Shown: in pieces, positions 44,407 to 52,987 of the stretch
Position numbering within the stretch: the stretch's first letter is position 1
How the letters are laid out: every line of letters begins with the position of its first letter
From: JBKBUF01 sp046290815
GTDB taxonomy: Bacteria; Bacteroidota; Bacteroidia; Cytophagales; Cytophagaceae
Assembly (NCBI GenBank): GCA_046290815.1
Contig: JBKBUF010000006.1
Location: 111,242-175,241 of the forward strand
Length of the DNA stretch: 64,000 bases
Reading direction: 5' to 3'
Program-made: the position numbers and the translations under genes
Notes under the pieces: model-generated
What the model was told of the DNA's origin: nothing
Database searches by the model: none
What the model saw: only the letters and a program-made list of their open reading frames with translations

Positions 44407-46542
44407 TCAGACAAATACAAGGTCTATGATTCTTTTCTCCAGGTTAGTATTCATTACTCTAACCTTAACATTATCTCCCAAGGTAATTATTTTTTTATTT
44501 CTCTTTCCGATCACCCTGTAATTATCTGCATCCAATTCATAAAAGTCATCTTCCAGTTCGCTCAGCCTGATCATTCCTTCGCATTTGGTTTCGATTATTT
44601 CAACAAAAATTCCGAATTCCATAACACCGGAAACGATACCTTCAAACTCCTGACCTATCATGGTTTGCATAAATTCCACCTGCTTGTATTTGATGGATGC
44701 TCTTTCTGCATCTGCAGCCAGCTTTTCCATATCGGAGGAATGCTCACACAATTCTTCATAATAATCCTTGCTTTCTGATTTTCCTCCTGCAAGATAATGC
44801 TCGAGTAAGCGGTGAACCATTACGTCAGGATATCGACGAATAGGGGAGGTAAAATGTGTATAGTGTTTGTATGCAAGCCCGAAATGGATTTCCGGATCTG
44901 TGGTATATTTTGCCTTTGCCATGGTACGAATAGCAAGACTCTGCAAAACGTTTTGCTCAGGTTTGCCTTCCACTTCTTCCACCAGCTTGTTCAGCTCATC
45001 TGCAAGCCTTTTATCTTCTCCGATTTTTAAATCATGTCCGAACTTCTTTGCAAAAATTGCAAGTGAATTCAATTTCTCAGGATCAGGATGGTCGTGGATC
45101 CGGTAAACGAAAGTATTTTTCTCTTCGCCTTTTTTCATGAAGTATACATACTCTGCCACCTTCCTGTTTGCAAGAAGCATAAAGTCTTCAATAAGCTTAT
45201 GTGCATCTTTTCTCACTTTCGGAAATACTCCAAGCGGCTTGCCTTTTTCGTCAAGCTTAAATTTTACTTCAACTGTTTCAAAGGCAATAGCACCTTTTTT
45301 GAATCTATCCTTTCTTAGTTCTTTAGCCAGTTTATCCAGTATTAAAACTTCTTCCTTAAAATCACCATCTTTTCCTTCAAGCATTTCCTGTACTTCCTCA
45401 TAGGTAAATCTTCTGTCTGAGTGAATGATCGTTTTTCCAAACCATTCGCTCAATACTTTACCCTGATGGTTCATTTCAAACACAGCAGAGAAAGTCAGTT
45501 TATCTTCATGAGGTCTTAGTGAACAAAGATTGTTGGAAAGCTTTTCAGGAAGCATAGGAATGGTACGGTCCACCAGATAGACTGATGTAGCTCTTCTGTA
45601 TGCTTCTTTATCCAATGCTGTTCCTTGTTTCACATAATGTGTTACATCGGCAATATGCACACCTATTTCCCAGTTGCCGTTTTCAAGCTGACGGATCGAT
45701 AAAGCATCATCGAAATCCTTGGCATCATGCGGGTCGATTGTAAAGGTGGTAATATCTCTGAAGTCTCTTCTTTTCTTTATTTCTTCTGTAGCTATTTTTT
45801 CATCAATCTTTTCAGACTCTCTTTCTACTTTTTCAGGGAAGCTCCAGGGCAAACCGAACTCTGCCATGATGGAATGCATTTCCACGTCATTCTCACCTGC
45901 ATTTCCAAGTACTTCGGTAACTTCACCTACAGGGTTCTGATCTTTAGCAGGCCATTCAAGTATTTTCACTACTACCTTTTGTCCTTCCTTGGCATCTTTT
46001 ATCTTATCCAGAGGTACGAAGATGTCATAGTACATTTTTCTGCTATTGGGGACGACAAAAGCAAAGCGAGGTGATAACTCGATCTTTCCTACGAATTCAT
46101 CACGTCTTCTTTCCAGTATTTCCACCACTTCACCTTCCGGACTTTTCTTTCTGCTTTCTTTAGTATAGACCTTTGCTTTTACAAGGTCGCCGTCCATGGC
46201 ATATTTGAGATCTTTAGTGGCCACCCATATATCCTGATCACTTTCCTCACTGATAATATAGGCAAATCTGGAGTTGACATGATCTACTCTGCCCGTAATG
46301 AAGTTGTCTGTCTGGTTCAGTTTGAAATTGCCGTTTTTGAGGCGGGTGACCTGAGCGGTCCGCTCCAGCTGATTAAGCTGATCGTTTATTGTAGATTTTA
46401 CTTCCTTGTCCTTTAGTCCGATTTTTTTGACTATGTCTTTGAGAGAGTAGGCTTTGTTTCTGCCTTTTTTGAGAACCGAAATAATCTTTTCTTTAATGAT
46501 TTCGGCTACTATTTTATCGGATGATTTTTTCTTTTTACTCAT
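44407..46542 (-). CDS. rnr: Ribonuclease R
   Basis: 3'-5' exoribonuclease of the RNase II/R family, about 711 residues. Order: N-terminal helix-turn-helix (LKDIVKKIGLKDKEVKSTINDQL), cold-shock domains (RVDHVNSRFAYIISEE and following), the RNB catalytic domain with the aspartates of DPHDAKDFDDALS, then a C-terminal S1 domain (EFEGIVSGVMEFGIFVEIIE). The true start is the ATG at 46542 (MSKKKKSS), which overlaps the stop of the upstream ABC gene by eight bases; an earlier in-frame start lies inside that gene. Degrades structured RNA. Confidence 0.95.
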   Translation of the reverse strand: MSKKKKSSDKIVAEIIKEKIISVLKKGRNKAYSLKDIVKKIGLKDKEVKSTINDQLNQLERTAQVTRLKNGNFKLNQTDNFITGRVDHVNSRFAYIISEESDQDIWVATKDLKYAMDGDLVKAKVYTKESRKKSPEGEVVEILERRRDEFVGKIELSPRFAFVVPNSRKMYYDIFVPLDKIKDAKEGQKVVVKILEWPAKDQNPVGEVTEVLGNAGENDVEMHSIMAEFGLPWSFPEKVERESEKIDEKIATEEIKKRRDFRDITTFTIDPHDAKDFDDALSIRQLENGNWEIGVHIADVTHYVKQGTALDKEAYRRATSVYLVDRTIPMLPEKLSNNLCSLRPHEDKLTFSAVFEMNHQGKVLSEWFGKTIIHSDRRFTYEEVQEMLEGKDGDFKEEVLILDKLAKELRKDRFKKGAIAFETVEVKFKLDEKGKPLGVFPKVRKDAHKLIEDFMLLANRKVAEYVYFMKKGEEKNTFVYRIHDHPDPEKLNSLAIFAKKFGHDLKIGEDKRLADELNKLVEEVEGKPEQNVLQSLAIRTMAKAKYTTDPEIHFGLAYKHYTHFTSPIRRYPDVMVHRLLEHYLAGGKSESKDYYEELCEHSSDMEKLAADAERASIKYKQVEFMQTMIGQEFEGIVSGVMEFGIFVEIIETKCEGMIRLSELEDDFYELDADNYRVIGKRNKKIITLGDNVKVRVMNTNLEKRIIDLVFV

Positions 46543-48385
46543 TTGTATAAATCTGTCGGCCTTTAGTTCGCTCCAATTGGGCTCGTCGTATATCCGTAAG
46601 GTCTCCCTTAGGTATGGCACTGATCAGTTTGCGTGTATATTCTGTTTGAGGACAATTATAAATATCATCTGCATATCCTATTTCCTCTATTTTACCTTTA
46701 TTCATTACCAGAATTCTGTCTGACATGAACTTCACGACTGACAAATCATGAGAGATGAATATATAGGTAAAGTTAAACTCTTGCTTAAGCTTATTTAAAA
46801 GATTTAGAACCTGAGCTTGTACAGAAACATCCAGCGCCGATACTGACTCGTCGCAAATTATGAATTTTGGATCTAAGGCCAATGCTCTGGCTATACAAAT
46901 TCTTTGTCTTTGTCCACCGCTAAACTCATGCGGGTATCTTTCAAATTGCTTTTTGCTCAAACTTACCAGTTCCAATAACTCTACAGCCCTTTTCTTCCTA
47001 CTAAAGTCACTATCGAGAATATTGTTTACCCTCATAGGCTCAATGATTGCCTCTCCAATGGTCATTCTTGGATTCAGGGAAGAGTAGGGGTCCTGGAAAA
47101 TAATCTGCATATCTTTTCGCAGTTTTCTCAATCCTTCGCCCTGTATATCATTGATTCTGGTTCCGTTGAATATAATGTCACCTGAGGTAGGTTCTATAAG
47201 TCTTAATATGGCTCGGCCTAATGTGGTTTTTCCGCAACCTGATTCTCCCACCAATCCGAGAGTTTCTCCCGGATACACATCGAATGTCACATCATCTACC
47301 GCCTTCACATAATCCTTTACTTTACCGAATAAACCGGTTGTGACGGGGAAATAAGTTTTAAGATTTTTTACCTGAAGAAATGGCTTTTGCTTTTGCAGGT
47401 CCTCCTGTCTGTCTTTTATTTCATCATCGGTGATGTAATTAAGAAGTATGGCTTCCCCGACCGAGGAGTATTTGCTATGACTGTCTTTCTTTTCTATGAT
47501 ATTTCCTTCCTCGTCCTTTTCCATAAAGTCAGACACAACTGGCAATACTCTCATTTTTATATCCAGTCTTGGTCTGCATGCGAGCAATCCTTTGGTATAA
47601 GGATGTTTTGGATTGCTGAATATGTCCCACACGGTCCCGTATTCTACTATTTTTCCATGATACATTACCATTACCTTGTCAGCAATCTCGGCAATAACAC
47701 CCAGGTCATGTGTAATGAAGATGATGGACATATCATTTTCATCTCTGAGGTGTCTCATCAGGTTAAGAATTCTTGCCTGAACAGTTACATCAAGCGCAGT
47801 GGTAGGCTCATCGGCAATCAGGATAGAAGGATGACATGACATAGCCATGGCAATCATTACCCTTTGCTTTTGTCCACCCGAGATCTGGTGAGGGTAAGAG
47901 TTGAAAATATCTTCAGGGCGCGGAAGTTCTACTTTTTGAAATAGCTCAATGGTCAGCTTCTTTGCCTGTGCATTAGTAACCTTCTGATGCAGCAATATGG
48001 TTTCCATTACCTGATCACCACAGGTATAAACAGGGTTGAGGGACGTCATTGGCTCCTGAAAGATCATAGAGATCTCATTGCCCCGCTCATGCTGCATTTC
48101 TTTTTCTGATAATTTCGCAAGGTCGATAAGACCTCTTTCAGGCGAGTCAAAAAGGATTTCTCCTCCCACTATCTGCCCGGGAGGATTGGGGATCAGCTTC
48201 ATGATGGATAGTGCGGTAACGGATTTGCCCGACCCGGATTCTCCAACAATGCCCAGCGTTTCTCCTCTGTAAAGTTTAAAACTTACATCATCTACTGCCT
48301 TGACAATGTTCTCTTCAGATTTAAAGTAGGTCTTTAAATTCCTGACTTCCAATAATGGTTTTTGGTCCCCGCTGTTAGATGACAT
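46535..48385 (-). CDS. ABC transporter ATPase, fused OppD-OppF type (peptide uptake)
   Basis: 616 residues with two complete nucleotide-binding domains. First: Walker A GESGSGKS, signature ISGGQKQR, Walker B LIADEPTTALD. Second: Walker A GESGCGKT, signature FSGGQRQR, Walker B IICDESVSALD. Each ends with the peptide-transporter extension (for example HPYTKGLLACRPRL). Equivalent to OppD plus OppF or DppD plus DppF in one chain. The permease and binding-protein genes are not nearby. Overlaps rnr by eight bases. Confidence 0.92.
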   Translation of the reverse strand: MSSNSGDQKPLLEVRNLKTYFKSEENIVKAVDDVSFKLYRGETLGIVGESGSGKSVTALSIMKLIPNPPGQIVGGEILFDSPERGLIDLAKLSEKEMQHERGNEISMIFQEPMTSLNPVYTCGDQVMETILLHQKVTNAQAKKLTIELFQKVELPRPEDIFNSYPHQISGGQKQRVMIAMAMSCHPSILIADEPTTALDVTVQARILNLMRHLRDENDMSIIFITHDLGVIAEIADKVMVMYHGKIVEYGTVWDIFSNPKHPYTKGLLACRPRLDIKMRVLPVVSDFMEKDEEGNIIEKKDSHSKYSSVGEAILLNYITDDEIKDRQEDLQKQKPFLQVKNLKTYFPVTTGLFGKVKDYVKAVDDVTFDVYPGETLGLVGESGCGKTTLGRAILRLIEPTSGDIIFNGTRINDIQGEGLRKLRKDMQIIFQDPYSSLNPRMTIGEAIIEPMRVNNILDSDFSRKKRAVELLELVSLSKKQFERYPHEFSGGQRQRICIARALALDPKFIICDESVSALDVSVQAQVLNLLNKLKQEFNFTYIFISHDLSVVKFMSDRILVMNKGKIEEIGYADDIYNCPQTEYTRKLISAIPKGDLTDIRRAQLERTKGRQIYTNE

Positions 48386-48440
48386 TCAACTTAATCTTAT
48401 TGTCGAATAATAATAAACATTTTTTTTGATCCCCAGTAAT

Positions 48441-49160
48441 TCAGAGAATAATAATATTCTCTTCTTCCAATTCAGGAAGGCAATTATACTTCAAAAATAC
48501 CCTGGCTGTCACTACCACATCTTTCTCGCAATAGGTCTTAATTTTTTCAAGGTTATTTTCTGAATAATAAGTGGCATTTACCATGCTGCCGTCAAGATCT
48601 GATTTGCTGCTTGGAATATCAAAGACTGCCGCAAGCAGATCGAGAGAAGTATAATTTTTCTTATCACCGAATTTCCACATTTCCAAAGTATCGAGATGTT
48701 GTACCTCCCAGGGCTTTTTTCCCGATAATTTCAAAGCTTCCGGCAGAGGAATACCATTGATTAATAATCTTCTGCACAGATAGGGAAAGTCAAATTCCTT
48801 CCCGTTGTGAGCGCACAGGCGGACTTTTTTGCCCTTAAAACCATTTTCCAGCAGCTCCTTGAAATCACAAAGTATTTTCCCTTCCTCGTGCCCGTAAAAT
48901 GATTTTACTTTTAGAGACAATTCCTTTCTGTTGTTTAAAAAGAAAAATCCGGCAGAAATTGACACTATCTTTCCAAACTCAGCATAGATTCCTGCTTTCT
49001 GAAAGAATAAGTCTGATTTATCTGCTAATTTGTCTATAAAAGAGGCTTTTTTGTCCCAAATTGACCTAAGCCGTTCGTCCAACTCCTGATACGTTGGTGT
49101 ACAGGATACTGTTTCAATATCGAGAAACAATATATCTCCTAGTTTTTTTAAGGATTCCAT
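48441..49160 (-). CDS. Predicted 3'-5' exonuclease (PolB-like exonuclease domain)
   Basis: 239 residues of the DnaQ-like fold. The first acidic pair is in ILFLDIETV, a middle aspartate in LCAHNGKEFDFPYLCRRLL and a late one in YCEKDVVVTARVFLKY. This layout matches the stand-alone predicted PolB-type exonucleases common in Bacteroidota. Substrate and pathway are unknown; likely DNA repair or nucleotide turnover. Single gene. Confidence 0.85.
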   Translation of the reverse strand: MESLKKLGDILFLDIETVSCTPTYQELDERLRSIWDKKASFIDKLADKSDLFFQKAGIYAEFGKIVSISAGFFFLNNRKELSLKVKSFYGHEEGKILCDFKELLENGFKGKKVRLCAHNGKEFDFPYLCRRLLINGIPLPEALKLSGKKPWEVQHLDTLEMWKFGDKKNYTSLDLLAAVFDIPSSKSDLDGSMVNATYYSENNLEKIKTYCEKDVVVTARVFLKYNCLPELEEENIIIL

Positions 49161-49170
49161 AGCTGATTTA

Positions 49171-49369
49171 AAATTCGAAATCCGAAAATCGAAATTCGAA
49201 AAAAATAATCAAAGCAATAATCTGAAAATGCTAATAATGAGGTTGGAAAACTCGAAAAACGAAGCTCGAAATTCGAAAAAAAATACCGAAAGGTGGTAAT
49301 AGTTAAGCAGGAATGCATAAAACACCTGCATAATGTAATTTCGGATTTCGGGTTTCGAAATTCGAATTT
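49171..49369. repeat. Cluster of TTCGAAAT/TCCGAAAT-type short repeats
   Basis: Three clusters (49171-49203, 49251-49290, 49338-49369) are built from variants of AATTCGAAAT, TCCGAAAA and their complements, giving an imperfect long inverted repeat between the two outer clusters. They fill the gap between two genes and reach the stop codon of the left one. Similar intergenic repeats are known to me from other Cytophagales, unconfirmed here. Confidence 0.55.
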
Positions 49370-49772
49370 ATATATGCAGTATTCCTTCCTTCTCCAGCTG
49401 CGGTATAAACACCAGATTTTCCTCAATGATGCTTTCCGGAACGAAAATAAATTTTTTGTCAAAAACCTGATTGTTAACAAAATAACTTATCCAATATTCA
49501 TTATAAAGATGGAAAACTGAAGGGTCTATCGGCTCTATTAAAATATTTTGACCCGGTTCAAGCAATGGAAAGTGGTGCCTCAGAGTGCTGGTTTCCTGAG
49601 TTTCTCCATCTTTTTCTCCATAGCCCTTGGACCTGATGGTAATATCTTTGATTAAAAAATCATTACGGTTTAAGAGAAAAACATTCCATTGATATTCCTG
49701 CTCCACACCTTTTTCTCTTGTGATAGCTATATTAATTCCCTCAACCGGTAAAAATGGTATATCTTTTTTCAT
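49368..49772 (-). CDS. Conserved hypothetical protein (134 aa)
   Basis: A soluble all-beta protein by composition. Characteristic pieces: VEGINIAITREK, WNVFLLNRNDFLIKDITIRSKGYGEKDG, TLRHHFPLLEPG, NEYWISYFVNNQVFDKKFIF and VPESIIEENLVFIP. This pattern recurs in Bacteroidota proteins of unknown function located near lipB or phosphate genes, from memory. It lies six bases after the lipB stop, so the two are likely cotranscribed. Confidence 0.75.
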   Translation of the reverse strand: MKKDIPFLPVEGINIAITREKGVEQEYQWNVFLLNRNDFLIKDITIRSKGYGEKDGETQETSTLRHHFPLLEPGQNILIEPIDPSVFHLYNEYWISYFVNNQVFDKKFIFVPESIIEENLVFIPQLEKEGILHI

Positions 49773-49778
49773 TGATAA

Positions 49779-50498
49779 TTATTCAATAATCTTCATTTCA
49801 AAAATATCAGCAATTTTTTCAAGTAACACAGATTGCACCTCTGAAATGTTCACTTTTTTTCCTAATTCTTTCTCCATACTTGTGACGGCTTTATCTGAAA
49901 TTCCGCATGGGATGATATTTTCAAAATAGCTCAGATCAGGATTTACATTGAAAGCAAAGCCATGCATGGTTACCCATCTGCTTGTTTTTACTCCCAGAGC
50001 ACAGATTTTTCTTGCTAAGCCTGGTTGTTGAAAATCTATCCAGACACCGGTAAGACCATCTATTCTTCCGGCTTCGATGTCATAATGTTTCAGGGTTTGA
50101 ATGACAGCCTCCTCAAGGAAACGCAGGTACTTATGAATATCGGTAAAGAAATTATCAAGATCCAGGATGGGATAACCTACAATTTGACCTGGTCCGTGAT
50201 AGGTGATATCGCCGCCTCTGTTGATATGAAAAAACTCAGCCTGTTTATTTTTCAGTCCTGCTTCATTGAGCAGCAGGTGGCTCATGGCCCCGCTTTTTCC
50301 CAGTGTATAAACGTGAGGATGCTCGCAGAACAGCAAGTGATTTGGAGTGATGGCTTGTTGTTCGACCGGCAAATTGCGATTGTTAAGTTTTATTTGGACG
50401 ATTTCCTCAAAAAGACAGGTCTGGAAGTCCCATGCCTCTTTGTAAGATACAGTCCCTAATGACTTGAAAAAAACTTCTTTATTGATTATGTCGTTCAC
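49779..50498 (-). CDS. lipB: Octanoyltransferase LipB
   Basis: Transfers octanoyl groups from acyl carrier protein to lipoyl domains, the first step of lipoate synthesis. Family landmarks: EHPHVYTLGKSG, the glycine-rich RGGDITYHGPGQIVGYPI, ALGVKTSRWVTMHGFAFN with the active lysine, and IIPCGI with the catalytic cysteine. Length of 239 is normal. The start is a GTG at 50498; no in-frame ATG precedes the conserved region. A candidate promoter element is at 50520. Confidence 0.94.
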   Translation of the reverse strand: MNDIINKEVFFKSLGTVSYKEAWDFQTCLFEEIVQIKLNNRNLPVEQQAITPNHLLFCEHPHVYTLGKSGAMSHLLLNEAGLKNKQAEFFHINRGGDITYHGPGQIVGYPILDLDNFFTDIHKYLRFLEEAVIQTLKHYDIEAGRIDGLTGVWIDFQQPGLARKICALGVKTSRWVTMHGFAFNVNPDLSYFENIIPCGISDKAVTSMEKELGKKVNISEVQSVLLEKIADIFEMKIIE

Positions 50499-50519
50499 CT
50501 TGTCCTGTTATATTCGCTG

Positions 50520-50527
50520 CAAATTTA
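50520..50527 (-). promoter_or_regulatory. Candidate -7 element of the lipB promoter
   Basis: TAAATTTG on the minus strand matches TAnnTTTG and lies 22 bp before the lipB GTG. No clear -33 TTTG was found. Confidence 0.35.
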
Positions 50528-50552
50528 CCAATTAATTAATAAACGCCAGCTA

Positions 50553-50894
50553 ATGATTAATAATGTTACAGATGGTAAAAAAGGAGAGGAGATAGCCGCT
50601 TCTTTTTTACAGAAAAAGGGATATACTATTATCCGCAGAAATTTCAGGTACAGCAGAGCTGAAATCGATCTTATTGCGCAGAAAGATGGTATTATGGTAT
50701 TTGTGGAAGTGAAGAAACGCAGCTACAATGCCTTTGGTTATCCGGAAGAAGCAGTAAACCACTCCAAAGAAAGAAGAATAATATCTGCAGCAGAACATTT
50801 TATTTACCAGACCGACTGGATGGGCGACATACGCTTTGACATTGTGTCCGTGATGGGAGACAGGGTGGAGCATTTTGAGGATGCGTTTCATTGA
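50553..50894 (+). CDS. YraN family (UPF0102) putative endonuclease
   Basis: 113 residues with the nuclease-like core seen in UPF0102: GEEIAASFLQKKGYTIIRRN, then RAEIDLIAQKDG and FVEVKKRS, i.e. the E...D...ExK arrangement of restriction-endonuclease-like folds. Role uncertain. Its last codons (RVEHFEDAFH) are copied in the 134-bp repeat that follows and again at 51692, which shows this gene lies at a duplication boundary. Confidence 0.9.
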   Translation: MINNVTDGKKGEEIAASFLQKKGYTIIRRNFRYSRAEIDLIAQKDGIMVFVEVKKRSYNAFGYPEEAVNHSKERRIISAAEHFIYQTDWMGDIRFDIVSVMGDRVEHFEDAFH

Positions 50895-50995
50895 GCGTGG
50901 CGAATGATAAGTGAGATGGTTCGTGAGGACACGAACCATGGCGGGGGAACCATGGCGGAACCATGGCGCAGATTTTCGTGAGTTTCAAAATTTTT
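50862..50995. repeat. Direct repeat DR-1 (134 bp) flanking the RAYT gene
   Basis: Copy 1 of a direct repeat found again at 51692-51825, with about 6 mismatches in 134 positions. It includes the last 33 bases of yraN and the first REP palindrome. Confidence 0.9.
50916..50939. repeat. REP palindrome 1
   Basis: ATGGTTCGTG-AGGA-CACGAACCAT, perfect 10-bp stem, followed by GGCGGG. Confidence 0.85.
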
Positions 50996-51001
50996 GGTGC
51001 C

Positions 51002-51025
51002 TTGGTTCGTGTCTCCACGAACCAA
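51002..51025. repeat. REP palindrome 2 (inverted relative to 1)
   Basis: TTGGTTCGTG-TCTC-CACGAACCAA, perfect stem; loop on the opposite strand is GAGA. With copy 1 it forms a two-REP inverted pair (REPIN-like) about 62 bp apart. Confidence 0.85.
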
Positions 51026-51075
51026 TTATTTCAACCATTTCAAGTCCCTTTTTAAACATTCATTTGATTAGAACC

Positions 51076-51636
51076 ATGAATAATGAAATCTTTCAATATA
51101 AGCGCAAATCTTATATGGAAATAGGTGAAATATTTTTTTGGACTGCTACAATTAATAAATGGCAAAAATTGCTGATTGATGATAAGTACAAAATTGTGGT
51201 TATTGATTCTCTGAATTTTTTAAGTGAACAGGGTAAGATAGATGTTTTTGCCTTCGTAATTATGCCGAATCACATACATTTGATTTGGAGAACGAATGAA
51301 TTAAACGGAAAGGAAACATCCCAAGGATCCTTCCTTAAATACACCGCACATATGTTTAAGAAAATTTTGTGTAGTGAGAATATTAGTCTTTTGAGCCAAT
51401 ATAAGGTTGATGCAATTAATAAAAAATATGAATTTTGGCAGAGAGATCCACTGGCTATTCATTTATATACTAGGGAAGTTGCCTATCAAAAGCTTGATTA
51501 CATTCACGGAAATCCTTTATCTGATCATTGGAAGTTGGCCACAGATCCCGCAAGCTATAAGTATTCGTCAGCAAAATTCTATCAGGAAGGTATTAAGGAA
51601 TATGATTTTTTAAAGGATTTGCGTGAAGAATTTTAA
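51076..51636 (+). CDS. REP-associated tyrosine transposase (RAYT, IS200/Y1-like)
   Basis: Single-strand transposase of the Y1/HUH class, 186 residues. The HUH motif is IMPNHIHLIWR; the tyrosine-bearing helix contains AYQKLDYIHGNPLSDHW and the later RDPLAIHLY. The true start is the ATG at 51076 (MNNEIFQYKRK); the open frame upstream codes for repeat-derived sequence. RAYTs act on the flanking REP palindromes, which occur on both sides here, and are not themselves usually mobile. Flanked by a 134-bp direct repeat. Confidence 0.88.
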   Translation: MNNEIFQYKRKSYMEIGEIFFWTATINKWQKLLIDDKYKIVVIDSLNFLSEQGKIDVFAFVIMPNHIHLIWRTNELNGKETSQGSFLKYTAHMFKKILCSENISLLSQYKVDAINKKYEFWQRDPLAIHLYTREVAYQKLDYIHGNPLSDHWKLATDPASYKYSSAKFYQEGIKEYDFLKDLREEF

Positions 51637-51646
51637 TGGATGTAGA

Positions 51647-51670
51647 ATGGTTCGTGAGGACACGAACCAT
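51647..51670. repeat. REP palindrome 3
   Basis: ATGGTTCGTG-AGGA-CACGAACCAT directly after the RAYT gene, followed by GGCGGA. Confidence 0.85.
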
Positions 51671-51691
51671 GGCGGATCTATCACGGGTGAG

Positions 51692-51825
51692 AGGGTGGAG
51701 CATTTTGAGGATGCGTTTCATTGAAGAAGGTGAATGATAAGTGAGATGGTTCGTGAGGACACGAACCATGGCGGGGGAACCATGGCTGAACCATGGCGCA
51801 GATTTTCGTGAGTTTCAAAATTTTT
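51692..51825. repeat. Direct repeat DR-2 (134 bp), carrying a remnant of yraN
   Basis: Second copy of the repeat at 50862-50995 (offset 830 bp). It contains a relic of the yraN 3' end and REP palindrome 4, with scattered substitutions near the old stop codon. Confidence 0.9.
51746..51769. repeat. REP palindrome 4
   Basis: Same as palindrome 1, ATGGTTCGTG-AGGA-CACGAACCAT, within DR-2. Confidence 0.85.
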
Positions 51826-51889
51826 ATTATATTACTTATCTGTTATCTCTAAAACACTGATAAGCTTTAAAAACTCCATCAAATTATAT

Positions 51890-52915
51890 ATGAAAAAAAA
51901 TTACGCCCTACTATTTCTGATGATTGCCATTTCATCGGTTTGTTTTGCTCAACCGGATGTAATTCAAAACAATGGCTATACTTTTGTGAAACAATGGACA
52001 AATAATCTGGATGGACCTTCAGCAGGATGGTCAATTGCGAATTGGACTTTTGATGGTAATTTATGTGAGTTTGGTCCTCAGGGAACAGTTTTTCAAAACG
52101 GAAATCTGAATCTGACGATCGATAAAAAAACGGCAGGCAATATGGGATTTTATCCTAATAAGCCTTATTGGGGTGGTGAATACTACAGGAGTGAAAAATA
52201 TTTGTATGGCAGATTTGTAGTAAGAATGAAGCCTAATACTCCAGCGGGTGTGGTTACTTCATTTTTTCTGATGAATATTGAATGGAATCATAATTATACT
52301 GTCCCTCTGGAATGGTCTGAGATAGACATAGAGTTTTCCGGTAGGACCGACAGAGTTCAGTTTACTCTGCACTGGATCGATAACCAGGGCAAGCACATGG
52401 ATGCAAACTATGTGACTTTGAATAAAAATGTTACTGACGATTTTCATGAATGGGTGATAGAGTGGACCCCAACCTATATTTCATATTACCTTGATGGCAC
52501 TTTGTTGTTTACTTTCGATGATCCGGTGAAACTTCAGGAGCAGGCCCGGCCTCAGGAAATCCATATGAACCATTGGGTGAGTGATGCTCCGGGATGGGTA
52601 GGTACTCTTGATGAAAGTAAATTGCCTGTCACTGCAAGTTACGATCAGATAATTTATTACAAACTGGATACCCCTACCGGTATTGAGGATGAAAATCACA
52701 CCGCATTATGGTATGAATCTCAGGCAAACACCATTCATTTTCAGGAAAAGCATGTAGGTAGAAAGTATGTTATTTACAATTCATCAGGAATTGAAGTGCA
52801 GAAAGGTGATATTGACAGAACTGTGAAACTGAATGAAAATCGGGTGAAAGGAATTTATCTGATCCATGTAATTGGTGATGATAAAGTAATTTCAAAGAAG
52901 GTTTACATGGAATAA
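51890..52915 (+). CDS. Secreted GH16 family glucanase-like protein with type A T9SS sorting domain
   Basis: 341 residues. Signal peptide (MKKNYALLFLMIAISSVCFAQ), GH16 beta-sandwich with the catalytic motif EIDIE (Glu144, Asp146, Glu148), preceded by YRSEKYLYGRFVVRMKP and followed by TLHWIDNQGKHM. The motif is the ExDxE form of lichenases and xyloglucan-type enzymes rather than ExDxxE. A short type A sorting domain (about 265-341, with GRKYVIYNSSGIEVQKG and GIYLIHVIGDDKVISKKV) ends it. Degrades beta-glucan or related polysaccharide outside the cell; exact substrate unknown. Starts about 65 bp after DR-2. Confidence 0.88.
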   Translation: MKKNYALLFLMIAISSVCFAQPDVIQNNGYTFVKQWTNNLDGPSAGWSIANWTFDGNLCEFGPQGTVFQNGNLNLTIDKKTAGNMGFYPNKPYWGGEYYRSEKYLYGRFVVRMKPNTPAGVVTSFFLMNIEWNHNYTVPLEWSEIDIEFSGRTDRVQFTLHWIDNQGKHMDANYVTLNKNVTDDFHEWVIEWTPTYISYYLDGTLLFTFDDPVKLQEQARPQEIHMNHWVSDAPGWVGTLDESKLPVTASYDQIIYYKLDTPTGIEDENHTALWYESQANTIHFQEKHVGRKYVIYNSSGIEVQKGDIDRTVKLNENRVKGIYLIHVIGDDKVISKKVYME

Positions 52916-52987
52916 TCCTTTGTTTGCCTATGGTAATAGGCCGGAGGTATCTCAAAATTATTTTAATAGCATTCCAGTATTATCATT

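Noticed and set aside
49148..49480. Open frame of 110 residues on the minus strand
   Set aside because: It runs through the short-repeat field and overlaps a better gene; composition is repeat-like.
52926..52941. Hairpin GCCTAT-GGTA-ATAGGC considered as a terminator of the GH16 gene
   Set aside because: No T-run follows; it is noted only as a short stem.
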